Shown here: in pieces, positions 24,526 through 35,898 of the stretch
Position numbering within the stretch: position 1 is the first letter of the stretch
How the letters are laid out: each line of letters starts with the position of its first letter
Source: Sialis fuliginosa
Lineage: Eukaryota; Arthropoda; Insecta; Megaloptera; Sialidae
DNA: 64,000 nt
Direction of reading: 5' to 3'
Assembly: GCA_961205875.1 (NCBI GenBank)
Contig: OY540814.1
Location: 10,274,993-10,338,992 of the forward strand
The notes under the pieces: generated by a model
Seen by the model: only the letters and a program-made list of their open reading frames with translations
Told to the model about the DNA's origin: nothing
Database searches by the model: none
Translations under genes and position numbers: made by a program

Positions 24526-25668
24526 TATATAACAGGTGATTAAAAAATATGGAATATTGCTTATATTTTCTGAAATGTTCATTATTTAAAAAAATATTTT
24601 AGTAATTTTTTTACAAATTTTTTTTTCTATGTAGGTACCTAATAGTAATCTTAACGAAAAAATGGTGCTATTAGTTACATTTTTATGGCACCCAACTCTT
24701 TTTTTTTAAATGACAACATATCTTTTTTATTAATTCTATGAATAGATCTTATTTTTTGCATACAGCCCTGTAAAAATTTTTATGAGATTGTAAACGAAAA
24801 ATTTTAAGAAAAAATAGCTTTAACAATCTTAGATCACATTAACTACAACTTAACCAAGTAAGCCATGAAAAATGACTGAAACTTGTAAAGTATCAAAAAA
24901 GAATCTAACGACCAAATAACTTAATTTAAAACCAATTTTAATAACACTTTACAATACATAAAAAATGTAATGACCAAATAAATATATTTATTTATTATAT
25001 GTTTCATTTAAGCAATGGTGGGCGGGGATTAGACGATACGTTTCACTTTTATGAATATTAGTTTTCTAATATTCTAATATCAATAACATAATAGGTACAC
25101 ATTTTTAGAATACTAAATCTGACAATTTGAATTTATTTGCATTTGTTTCCAAGGAAGATAAATTAGAAGATAGATTATTGCCTCAGTGAAAATTGTGTTA
25201 CAGTGAATCTCCCTGGCGTTTTGCCCGATCAGGAGCACGTATTATGCTTCCTATGTTAGCTACCGCTGCAATCTTAAATGAAACAGACAATAGATTCTTT
25301 TTTGATGCTTTACAAGTTTCAGTCATTTTTCTAGGCACACTTGATTAAGTGATCTGAGACTATTAAAGCTAGTTTTTTTTCAAAATTTTTCGTTTGCAAT
25401 CTCCTAAACAGGATTATATGCAAAGAAAGCAGGATCTATTCATAGAATTATTAAAAAAAAGATAGGCTGTCATTTAGAAAATTAGAGTTGAATATCACAT
25501 AGCAACGTAACTGATATCACCACATTTTTTTGAAGATTATCATTACATAGGAAATAATTTCTCTAAAAACTTTTACTGAAACATATTTTAAATAATGAAT
25601 ATTTTAGAAAATATAAACAATATATATTTAAAATATATAATATATTTTTTACTCAACTTTTATATGTA
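24526..25668. mobile_element. Long-TIR element, about 1.14 kb (family 2, long member)
   Basis: Terminal inverted repeats of roughly 340 bp begin at GGTGATTAAAAAATATGGAA on the left and end at TATATTTTTTACTCAACTTT on the right. Further mirrored blocks are ATTCTATGAATAGATC / GATCTATTCATAGAATTATT and GATTGTAAACGAAAAATTTT / AAAATTTTTCGTTTGCAATC. The middle (24840-25330) has no transposase. A smaller relative lies at 35281-35730. Confidence 0.75.
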
Positions 25669-25829
25669 GGTAATTACTCGTTGAAAATTTATTTATTTTA
25701 TCAGTTAATATTAATAAATGACAAATCATTCGACAAACTTTTATTGAATTAAAAAAAATATTATAGGTATTATTCTTTTTTTATATTATAAATAAATCAT
25801 AAATAATTAACCTTCTCCTTGATTTAAAT
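25669..25829. other. Spacer between mobile element and duplicated flank
   Basis: AT-rich sequence with no recognised feature. Confidence 0.3.
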
Positions 25830-26278
25830 AATCTACTGCATATTTAATACATATTTAATAGTTCATTACGATTTCATTACCTTAATTGACAGTAAAATAA
25901 ATACGTAGAACATAATTACTTTTACATAGTATTAAAAAATGTTTGGCTATATCATTTGAAATGTAAATAAAATAATAACTTGTATATCTACAATATATTT
26001 TTATATCAATCCTCGTTACCTTAATGAGTATATGTATAAGATAAAGATTATTTCACATTGCTTTAATTATACTTCTCAAGTGCTATTAAATTTTAGGAAT
26101 CATATATAAATATATGTCTTTGTATACATTAATATTTTAATAAAAATAACAAAACTTAGTTATTGTATTACTTTGTTATTATACTCTTACAATTAGTTAC
26201 CTTTTTTATACTGGCAGGTAAACAAATATTTTTTAAACGGGTAACAACTTACCTTCAATTTTTTTTAGTTTTCATATA
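25830..26278 (+). promoter_or_regulatory. 5' flank of the 283-aa LRR gene with probable leader intron
   Basis: This flank is shared in inverse orientation with 3626-4115 upstream of the pseudogene. Near the gene, CTGGCAG|GTAAAC (donor after 26217) and AATTTTTTTTAG (acceptor ending at 26268) bracket a candidate 51-nt intron ending 10 bp before the ATG. In the pseudogene flank the acceptor AG is AA. A TATA-type TTTTTTATA lies just 5' of the donor, so whether this is a core promoter or a leader exon cannot be settled without transcript data. Confidence 0.5.
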
Positions 26279-27130
26279 ATGAAGAATTTCGGAATTGTTG
26301 CTATAGTGGTCTTATTATTTTGGAAATCATCACTGATTACAGCAAATTGTAAATTAGATCGCCGGAACAAAAAACTTATGTGTGATTCCATAATAAAAAA
26401 GGAATATTTGGAAGCTGTAACAAACATTACTAAAAGGGCATTCACTATAATCGAAATTAAAAACAGTAACTTGGAAATATTGGATAAGACTTATTTTGAT
26501 GATCCAAAGGTTCAGAAAATTTCAAAGCTTACTATAAGTTATAATATTCTAAGTAAAATAGAAAACTCGACTTTTTCTAATTTAAAAAGTTTAAATCTCT
26601 TGGAAATAAGCAATAATGTAGGAAAATTAGTAATAGGTGAACTTACATTTCATGGTTTGAAAAATCTAACATATTTAAAATTAGAACATAACCGTAAAAT
26701 AAATATACATCCGTTAGCATTTACAGAATTACCTGAACTTTTATCTTTATCTATGACAGGTAGTTATTTAGAAACTCTCAAGAAAGACATGTTTAATGGG
26801 CTAAATAAAACAAAGCAATTGGATCTAAATTATTGTAACATTTTTGAAATACAACTTGGTGCATTTTCAGGACTAGGTGAACTAAAGTTATTGGAATTAG
26901 GGAGTAATTATTTAACTAAATTAAGAAAAGGTGTATTTAATGGACTATCTAATTTACTAATTTTATATATGAATAAAAATAAATTTACTCAAACTAATAA
27001 ATTTTTTGATGCTTTGGAAGAATTAGATAGATTAATTATGTTGAATATTCAAGATAACTACGAGTATCTAGGAATACAAGTTCTTAAATTGACGAACTCT
27101 ACACTAAGCTTGGATATAATAAAAATTTAA
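26279..27130 (+). CDS. Secreted leucine-rich-repeat protein, 283 aa
   Basis: An intact single-exon frame. The ATG at 26279 opens a signal peptide: lysine 2, a hydrophobic core at residues 4-14 and likely cleavage after A22, before N23-C24. The mature protein has a short N-terminal cap with C24 and C35, then about eight 23-25-residue LRRs from about residue 54 to 250. Examples are FSGLGELKLLELGSNYL and FNGLSNLLILYMNKNKF, of the extracellular 'typical' class. A 30-residue tail without cysteines follows, so no standard LRR C-terminal cap is present. Sequons at N49, N96, N129, N176 and N273 suggest N-glycosylation. There is no transmembrane segment. An AATAAA polyadenylation signal lies 35 bp after the stop (27165-27170). 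It is paralogous to the gene at 4162-4926 and is the intact counterpart of the pseudogene at 2829-3625. An extracellular binding role is inferred from the fold only. Confidence 0.88.
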   Translation: MKNFGIVAIVVLLFWKSSLITANCKLDRRNKKLMCDSIIKKEYLEAVTNITKRAFTIIEIKNSNLEILDKTYFDDPKVQKISKLTISYNILSKIENSTFSNLKSLNLLEISNNVGKLVIGELTFHGLKNLTYLKLEHNRKINIHPLAFTELPELLSLSMTGSYLETLKKDMFNGLNKTKQLDLNYCNIFEIQLGAFSGLGELKLLELGSNYLTKLRKGVFNGLSNLLILYMNKNKFTQTNKFFDALEELDRLIMLNIQDNYEYLGIQVLKLTNSTLSLDIIKI

Positions 27131-27998
27131 ATCTATAAAGTAAGCCATGTATATGTTAATTAAAAATAAAATCCAGTTTATTCTTGTAAATATAGGTGTT
27201 AATAAAATATTATTCTATATTATTTATACTCTAATTTTACTTTCCATAAAATTATAATATTAATAAAACTAGTACAGGTTAAAAACCATCGACTAAACAT
27301 TCAATTCAAATAATTTTGATGTAAATTATTATACTTATTGTTAGATTTATTTTGACTAATTAATACTAACTATTTGTGGTTTAAAGGGCGGGGGAGGGAT
27401 TTTTGAAGTGACTCAGTTTTTAGTAGATAGTAAACACTTCCTCCCTACAAAACTGTCAAACAAAATCTAAATATAATCTTTTTGAAGGTGGGTCAGGAAT
27501 TTTATAAAAATTTTAACTTTATTTTTAATTTTAAATTTCGTTAAAGGTATGTTTATTATATCGATTTTTACACACTGATATCAAATATGTTGACCAAAAT
27601 CAAATCCGACCACCCGTTTAAAAGTTACGGTGATTTTTCTTCAAAATTAAAAAAAATGACACTGATTGTGAAATTCGCAATGTGTCCCATAGATATATAA
27701 ATTAAAAATCCGGTTTACAAAAAAATTAATATTGATTTTGAGGAATTGGGTCAAATTTAAATTATTCTACAAGTAACAAGAAATACAAAAATCAGATTGC
27801 AATCAGTTTAATATAGTAATATTGCACACCCCAAGCTATGGCTTGGAGTGTGTTCTATTGTCGTGCTATTTATTTTTATTAATCTTCCATTAATTTTTAT
27901 TAGAAAAACACTCGTTAGGTACTTATAATATTTTTTACATGCTCTTAGCTAGTCTAAGCAAAGATGTTATTCACATTGACCTCATTATGAACATTATA
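27131..27998. other. 3' flank and gene-free stretch
   Basis: It holds the polyadenylation signal noted for the preceding gene. A short hairpin, ACACCCCAAGC-TATG-GCTTGGAGTGT, lies at 27825-27850. No further gene is seen. Confidence 0.45.
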
Positions 27999-28762
27999 CA
28001 GTCGGGACTCGTTTATTATAAGTCTCGTTTATCTGAAATGCCGAGTTTCGTTTATTCAAAATTTTTTCTCCTCCTTCACCTCCCACCATTCTCGAGTCAT
28101 GGCGTAAACGAACATATTTTTGAAATTTTTGTATTATTTATTAGAGACAGTTACCACCGTCGTCACTCGTCATCTTGCTCATATTCGAAATTAAAAGTAA
28201 AGTAAAATTATTTCACTATCACGATTAACTATTAACGATAAATATTAAATACCAAGGTTTACATACATAGTCTCTATAGCTCCTTGACCAATCAGCGTTG
28301 GCGCGGGAATTGAAGTCACCACGAAGACGTATTCAAAATTAAATGTTATAAATGTATAATAGAATATCATTTACAAAAAAATCCTTCATTTATTCGTAAT
28401 TTTTTAATATTTTAACAACACATACAATCAAAGAAGTACATACAAATTCAACATTGCAAAATCATAAAAAGCTGTCAAAAACAATTCCACAGGACGTATT
28501 GCCAGCTTAAGAATAGTAAAAATAAGACTTCCCGAATAGACAAAATTGTCTGTGATAGTTTTTTCATGATTTAAGGATTTCTTGTAATTGATATTCTATT
28601 ATACATTTGAATACGTCTTCGTGGTGACGTCAATTCCCGCACCAACGCTGATTGGTCAAGGATCTATACATAACTTGATGGGAGCCCCTCTCGATTTAGA
28701 ATAAACGCGATTTCCTCGTGTCAAAACAATTCAGAAGGCTTAGAATAAACGAGTCCCGACTG
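27999..28762. mobile_element. pogo-like MITE, 764 bp
   Basis: CAGTCGGGACTCGTTTATT at the left and AATAAACGAGTCCCGACTG at the right are perfect inverse tips flanked by TA on both sides. The tip style CAGT...ACTCGTTTAT is that of pogo/Tigger-type elements. The inside has no transposase and is interrupted by a second inverted-repeat element (28272-28672). An open frame running into it (27939-28205) is an artefact of this sequence. Confidence 0.8.
28272..28672. mobile_element. Inverted-repeat MITE nested inside the pogo-like element
   Basis: CCTTGACCAATCAGCGTTGG at the left is mirrored by CCAACGCTGATTGGTCAAGG at the right. The arms continue for over 100 bp (GTCACCACGAAGACGTATTC against GAATACGTCTTCGTGGTGAC). 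The nesting implies it landed after the host element. No clear target duplication was recognised. Confidence 0.78.
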
Positions 28763-30483
28763 TACTATTACAACTATTACATTACGTAAATAGTCACAAT
28801 GTATCTACTAGGTACAAAATTAGCTGTATCAGACGAAAATCTCCTTATACTAAAGTTACATCACTACTAAATAAAAGTCACCATTCGATACGAGACTAGA
28901 CGAAGTGTCATCTTCTCCACTCTCAGATTGATTGCGACTCACGAAGGGTTAAATACTTATAGCAATAAAAATAAATGTTTATGAAAACTCCAGCATATCT
29001 TTTGAAACTCTCAAAACGACGAAATCAATTTTATATCTTATTCATATTCACAGTATTTGACAATGTGCATATGTGAGAATATACACTCACATATGCATAA
29101 TGCATATAACTGTGAAAATACTGTAAAAATTCCCAAATCTACTGAAGAAAATTCAGTGAACTAGTAATAATCTGAATTGAATTCAAAATTCCCACGTCTC
29201 TTACCTACGTACTAAGTTTCACAGTTTAGTTCATAGGTCAAATGTAAATGTTGAAATTTACATTGTACCTACTCGAGTAGTATTTAACTGAAAATCTATT
29301 AATCGATTTTATAATTGCAGAGTAGATATAAACCGTTACATCAAGTTAGTTGTAATAATAACAGGATACAAGTGATTTAAATTTAACCAGTGTTTCAACC
29401 AAAATTATCAGTGTTGATTTTCTAGTCGTGAAGTTCTCTCACATCATTCATTCTACGTTAAAGTTTGGCATTATGATTAAACTCGATAATATGTCTGTTT
29501 AAATCAACAGTTGTTAACCATTATTAAATATTTCTTTTTCAATTACGTTTTTATTTTCTTATACCCATTAAAATATACTTATAGTATAAGTAATGTATAG
29601 TGAATCCGATTTTTTTTCGAAATCCAGATTTTGATGGAATTATCCATTTTAACTTTCCCTGAATCCATTATATTTTCGCCATGATGACTGTGTGTCTATC
29701 TGTCGATCTGTGAGCGCTGTAACTTAGATTCGACAAATTGTAGAAAGGTGAAATTTTATATTTAAGATTAATTTTTGTCTAGGAAAAAAACCTCCTATTT
29801 TTGAAAACGATTATTCAACTGAATACGGATGTTTACTGAGGTTGATTTTTAAATTTTTCGAACTACTTTGAAATAGTGCGAATTAGAGAAAAATGGTCAA
29901 GTAAAAAATTGTAGGTACCTAATATTATTATCTATAATTTATATTCTATTCATTTTTTCGAAAAAACAAATTAATTTAAAAGTTGAATTGTAATTTTAAT
30001 TTATTAATTTTAATTATAATTCAAATGGTTCATAACAGAGAATAAATATATAGTGTATGCCTCATTCATTTTATTCTATCTTTTATTAGTTTGTTACAAA
30101 TATGTTTTAATAAAATAAGAATCACGTACACTATTCACTGTCAGGATTACGTATAAGAAAGGTCCGTGGCTCCCATGGCTGATATTTTATAATCATTGTA
30201 TTCATAAGTTTGAGATAGATGTTAAACGGTTTAAAAAATACTGAACTACATGTAGTTACTTTTATATGTATATTATTGTAAGTACTAAAATTAAAACCAT
30301 AAAAAACACAAAATTTCCGAAACGGTTTCAAATTTATGAGTAGGTACTCGTACATACACACACGTTTTATTTAAATAAACCTGAACATTGTATAACAACG
30401 CCATCCAGAGTGAGAGAGAGAGAGCCGACAAGCAATTAACATATCATGCAAACACACATATATATAAATCATAATTTAAATTT
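28763..30483. other. Gene-free stretch with a hairpin
   Basis: A stem GCATATGTGAG with loop AATATACA and stem CTCACATATGC lies near 29065-29095. Pairing is resumed further out by CACAGT/ACTGTG. An (AG)n run lies at 30410-30424. No gene is supported. Confidence 0.4.
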
Positions 30484-31400
30484 CTATTTTTTTAACTGGA
30501 TCACGGTGCGCTGGGCCAGCGATGGTGCTGCCATCTCGGATGAACACGAGGGAACTACGAACATGAATTTAACCCGGTTGCAGTCACGTGACCTTTTTGA
30601 ATTATCACATAATTTATATTCAAATATGTATTAATACAAAGTGTATACCAGTCCTGTAACTATGTTTGTAAGTAAATCATACAACTCACTTTTCACTTAG
30701 TTCTGATTTTCGTATTCATTTGAAATTTTGTACAATAAGTCCGGTGACAATGCAATATAGTATATCTAATATCGTTCTTAATCCAATATGGCAAACGCCC
30801 AAATATGACGGATTACTTTTTCGTTATAATCCCTTGATATGGGTATCAAATTAAAGAGTTTGACGAGTAGAATACGATAAGCTATGTGACGTCATTCTGA
30901 GTCTAATATGGTGGATGCCCCAAGATGGCGGATTACTTTTTTCGTTACAACCTCCTTGATGTGAGTATCAAATGAATCAGTATGTTAGTTTGTCAGTCAA
31001 TAAATAAAAATCTTAAAATAAAGATTAATAAAAAGTGTATTTATTAAAAATGCACTTAAAATTAAAAAAATAATTTTCAGCTATCACAAAATATTCAGTT
31101 TTTATGAAGGCAAATGTATTGCTTTTGTATGAGACAAGAGATGAAATAAATTATAGCTTTCAGAAATGAGAAACTTCGCGCTTTTATTGGTTTTAGTCAT
31201 ACAAACCTGAAAATTTATTTTTTAATTTTTAGTGCATTTTTAATAAAAGCTTGTTTTAAAAAAACAAACCATTTTTTAGATATTTTTTATTATATGTAAA
31301 CAATTATCTTGCATGCCTACAACCGGGTAACACTACACTGAAGCCAGAACTATGGTGGTGCCATCTCGGATGTATACGCCAGAACTACGAACGCGGATTT
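30484..31400. repeat. Cluster of direct and tandem repeats with a MITE
   Basis: Three signals occur here. First, a segment of about 50 bp containing TGCCATCTCGGATG and GAACTACGAAC occurs at 30525-30575 and again near 31359-31405. Second, two units exactly 120 bp apart (30781 and 30901) share the pattern AATATGG...GCGGATTACTTTTT...CTTGAT. Third, the inverted-repeat element at 31041-31245 lies between them. No coding sequence is supported. Confidence 0.6.
31041..31245. mobile_element. MITE (family 3, copy 1)
   Basis: TATTAAAAATGCACTTAAAA at the left faces TTAGTGCATTTTTAATA at the right. Inside are ATGAAGGCAAATGTATTGCT and TTGGTTTTAGTCATACAAAC, which recur in the copy at 33893-34122. There is no coding capacity. 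Confidence 0.65.
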
Positions 31401-31405
31401 AATAT

Positions 31406-33892
31406 GACAATTGTAATAGCCGTAATATTTTATGAGGCGTACGCACACAGCACACGTCGAAACGCGTGGGCGGGGTCGTGTCGAAATCTTGTTCAAATTC
31501 CGACACGTTTAATGTACCACGACATTACGGCTTTTAGCAGATACTCAAGCGCAACCATGGACATAATATATTTCACCATTGTTAGGGTAATAACCATGCT
31601 GTCACTGATGTACTATATTATAATACAGCTAGCATTATTGATGAAGACGCGTACATCGCGTGTCTACACTCTAATTGTCACATGAGTTTATGCTGAAAAT
31701 AAATATTTCTCAGGGATCATTTTTACGTTTACTACTTTTAACATGATATTTGTATCATACCATTTCTGGATATCAAACTTGACTTATTGGTTTTTAATTG
31801 CAAACATTGTATCAATAGCTATTTGTTATTATAACCGCGAATTAATCAATTTTACACATATATGTATATTTTTAATTTTATCTGACCATTATATGTGACG
31901 GGTATGATTTTCATGATTTTTAAAAATAAAACTCGATAATCAGTCCATTTTTTTTTCATTTATTCAAATGACTTATGTTGTACATAAAAATGTTTAACTT
32001 TTATTTTTATCTAATTTTTTTGGTCACTGCAAAATGCCCAAAAAAAGCGCCTGACGATGAAGAACGCCTGCAAAACAAAACAAAAATTAATCAATATAAA
32101 AAACTGTAGAAATATACGAATGATTTTTTTCCAATGAAAATTAAGAAAATGGTAGCCATTTCAAAATTAAGTATCAAATTTGGCCTTTGTTTCGACAGTT
32201 TTTCGTTTAAAAAAATGTGAAATTAAAAAAAAAGCTTCCATGCGACGTTAAGGAATGGCATGAAGAAAGATGTAGCAAAATTTGAGACGGATAGCTTGAA
32301 AACTATTCGTATAAAATCTTTCACTATTTTTAAAATCGACGTTTCGAGAAAAATGCGTTTAAAGTTTCGAGTACTAGAATTGTCTACATACGAAAGGCTG
32401 TAGCGACTGGAATAATTCGAATGTCGCGACCAAATTTCAAAAACATATTTATGAACGTCCATATTTTTCGATAATACAAAAAAAATATTATAAAGAATTT
32501 TGCTCTAGAGCAAAAACTAAGATTATATTTAATTCTAAAATATATTATTTTCAAAATTTCTTGTCGTTAATAATTCATATTTAAAATTAAATTATCATAT
32601 TTTAGTTTGAAATAAGGTAGATTCGAGTGAAACAAATAGAACGTTGCAAACATTAAAAGTGATCTAAAGACAAAAACAATGAAAGGTTTATTTTGAGTTT
32701 TCTTTTCTTTTGATAAGCACTAGTTTGAATTAAAATGTATTCACTCTTTACTATAAAAAACCTATTATGATATAATACATAATTTCATTTAGTTAATAAA
32801 AACAACCATATAACATTAAAATACTCTAGTAAAATAAAATTTCAATAATATACAAAAAATAATTCATTCTACTTTACTCGACCTGTTTTAAAGTGGTTGT
32901 TTGTACAAGAGTTTATTTTCCTGAAGCACAGAAATTACTGATTAAAGCACTAAAAGACACACTACATGATATAAATCTTCTACAAACAAGATAAGAGAAC
33001 AAGAGAGAGATCTCAAATTACAAAAGTTACACAGGTGAAACATACTGAAATTATTTTACTACGTACCTGTATATAGTAATTAAACAATTTCGCGACATCT
33101 GTCATAAACATAATAACTCGTAAGTTTGTATGTTGAATACGTGCCAACTGAAAAGTTGGTCTATGAAAGTTTGCTAGTACAGCCATCGTCAAGTTTTAAT
33201 ATTGAAGTACGTAGAATGAAAAAAAAATCCTTTGATACATATTATACGTACATTAGGGTGTCCGTTCATACTGAAATATTAACGGGACGCCCCCTCAGTC
33301 TGTTCTTTGGGATTAAAAAATAAGGTAGCCACAAACTCAGTGATGAAAATTTATATTTAGGCTGTTCAATGCACTTTAATAATAATTCGTGCAAACGAAG
33401 CAGTAAAAAGTGTCGTAAATAGTTTTAAAATAGTTGGAAAAGTAGTTGCAAATAGTTGATTTCAAATTGTGTTCAATTAAATCAGTTTTCTGAACGGTGG
33501 AGATATGTCATAAAAATTACATTAAATGCATTTTTACGCAATAGTTGAAAAACTACTTTTCCAATCTCTAATTATGACCTTTTCTAGTAGATAGTAAATT
33601 TATAAAGAAGACTATAGTTTTTTTATAATTTATGAATTCCGTCTCCACAGAAAATCGATTAATTAAACATAAACATTTGTTAAACTATAAAAAAACAACA
33701 ACTAAAATAACGATTATTTCTGTACTTAATATAATAATATAGATACTCTTATATTCTTATATTCTTTTTAATTTTTATATTTAAAATATTTTTCAGCATA
33801 GTTATAATTTTTATATATTAAAATTATATATATTTTGTTATTTTAAAAATAAAAAATAAAATGATTTATTTATTTTTAATATAATATTAATA
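31406..33892. other. Gene-free stretch
   Basis: Open frames at 31404-31685, 32223-32462 and 33126-33323 have no recognisable domain or splice context, and the first starts within a repeated segment. Sequence at 32240-32460 looks like degraded transposon interior. No gene is supported. Confidence 0.4.
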
Positions 33893-34122
33893 TAATATTA
33901 ATTAAAAAATTATTTTCAACTATCAAATAATTTTCAAATGTATAAAATCAATAAAAGCGTGGAGTTGCTAGCTCATGAAGGCAAAGGTATTGCTTTTGAT
34001 AAAGAAGAAATTAATTATGGCTTTCAGAAAGAGAAAACCCCACGCTTTTATTTATTTTAGTCATACAAACCTTTCTTTGATAGCTAAACATTTTTTTTTT
34101 TAATTTTTAATACATTTTAATA
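33893..34122. mobile_element. MITE (family 3, copy 2)
   Basis: It shares with the copy at 31041-31245 the inner blocks ATGAAGGCAAAGGTATTGCT, TGGCTTTCAGAAA and TTTTAGTCATACAAACCT, and AT-rich inverse ends. In this copy AAAGCGTGGAGTT faces CCCCACGCTTTTAT. Confidence 0.62.
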
Positions 34123-35280
34123 AAAGCTGATTTAAAAAAAAAAACATTTTTTATCAATTTATTTATAACTATTTAGTAATTTTGATAGAATCAACTTACA
34201 AATTACTCAGTATTCGATGGAAGTTGGTGGCGCCAGGTGTCCTCATACCCGACTTGCTGGCTGTAGAGTATTATTTTACCCTAATATAACCTAACATTAA
34301 AGTATTAGCTTTTATTTATTATTAACCTTTTATTATTTTTACTATATCAATATTTTTTATTTCCACCCAAGTTTGTACACGAGAACAAATATTACATAAT
34401 TTATGTAACTCTGATACAGTTTAAAAGATATCGAGTTGCCACATACACTGTTTATTACAAATTGAACAGGTTAATTTATTTGTTAAAATTTTAAAACTTA
34501 CAATTAATTACAATCAATGTAATTTAAATTTGTTTGGCATAATCAACATATCAATTTACAATAATTTTCATTAATTACAATAACTTGATTAAATTACTCT
34601 CCTGTATTATATTTCGCAGCTAGCAACAAACGCACAGAACTCATAAACAGAATTGTAATACCATGCGAGTCATTTATTTATAAAATTCGTTTACCAAAAA
34701 CCCGTAGATCCCAAACACCATCAACACATCGCAGCAGCAAATCACCATCAGCTAAATTAAAACAAGTTAGTCCACGGCACATAATCTAGTGTAAATTATC
34801 ATGATGCTGATGATTAGTGTTGTAGTTCATTTTATTTATCCCTTGTAGCATTCCACATGCTCTGCATTTGACTATTCATCACGTCAGTTAAATGTGCTAG
34901 TTGAAAAACGTGTACATGTTTAACAATATTCTATTTTTCTTCAGTGGATTTGCATTTAGGATTTATCATGCTTGGCAGTTCCCGTTTTGGAGTAATTGCG
35001 TTGTTATTTAACATATTTGAATTTGTACAAAGTCAAATTCATTGTTGTCTGGATATTTCATCATCCACAATTCACCGGCCAAAAATCACAGACCACTATA
35101 TACCGCTGGGAAGTTCACCACCGATAAAAATAAAAATAAAAATATTATTAACTTATACCTAAAATCAGACTTATCTGACTTGTCTCGTTCCTTCTCGGGT
35201 TTTATAACTGACAGCCTCGGTCTTGTGTTATACCCTAGTTATTTGATTATTGTATCTAATAAGTGATTAAAATACATATG
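34123..35280. other. Gene-free AT-rich stretch
   Basis: No gene is supported. Two overlapping open frames at 34944-35266 in different phases lack recognisable features. Confidence 0.35.
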
Positions 35281-35730
35281 TATATATAGGTTGAGTAAAA
35301 ATTGCTAATATATTATTTATATTCATAAATTAAAGAAATGTTTTTATAAAAGTTTTTAGAGAAATTATTTCCTATGTAATGCTAACTTTAAAAAAATGGG
35401 TGCTATCAGTTACGTTACTATGACAACCAACTCTATCTTTTAAATACATATTTATTATTTTAACTTACAACCCTATTTAAATTTTAATGACATTGAGTAA
35501 GAAAAATTTTGAGAAAAATTAACTTCTAAATTGTAAAACATCAAAAAAAATTTTTACAAGGTTGTATACAAAAAATTGGTAACGTAACTGATAGCATTAT
35601 TTTTTTAAGATTAGCATTATACATAAGTACAATTTCTCTAAAAACTTTTACGAAAACATTTTTTTATATACTTAATGAATATTTTCGAAAATATGAGCAG
35701 TATTTCATATTTTTTACTCACTATTATATA
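35281..35730. mobile_element. Long-TIR element, about 0.45 kb (family 2, short member)
   Basis: The left end TATATAGGTTGAGTAAAAA and right end TTTTTACTCACTATTATATA are inverse. Both halves carry AAGTTTTTAGAGAAATT / AATTTCTCTAAAAACTT and ATCAGTTACGTTAC / GTAACGTAACTGAT. The same blocks occur in the right arm of the element at 24526-25668. Confidence 0.72.
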
Positions 35731-35898
35731 GGTAATATGTAAATAAAAAGTCAAAATTTAAAAATTAAATATTGTACCTATACATATATTGATAATTTTA
35801 TTTAAAAACTGCATTAAGGAAGGAACAGTTGTTCTGAAACATATGTAAATTTTGTTTTATTGACAAAAAATCTAAAATAATAAATATATTATTGTAAA

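Noticed and set aside
27939-28205. 88-codon open frame
   Set aside because: Runs across the tip of the pogo-like MITE.
31404-31685. 93-codon open frame
   Set aside because: Starts inside a repeated segment, no domain or splice context.
32223-32462. 79-codon minus-strand frame
   Set aside because: The sequence resembles degraded transposon interior and has no protein motif.
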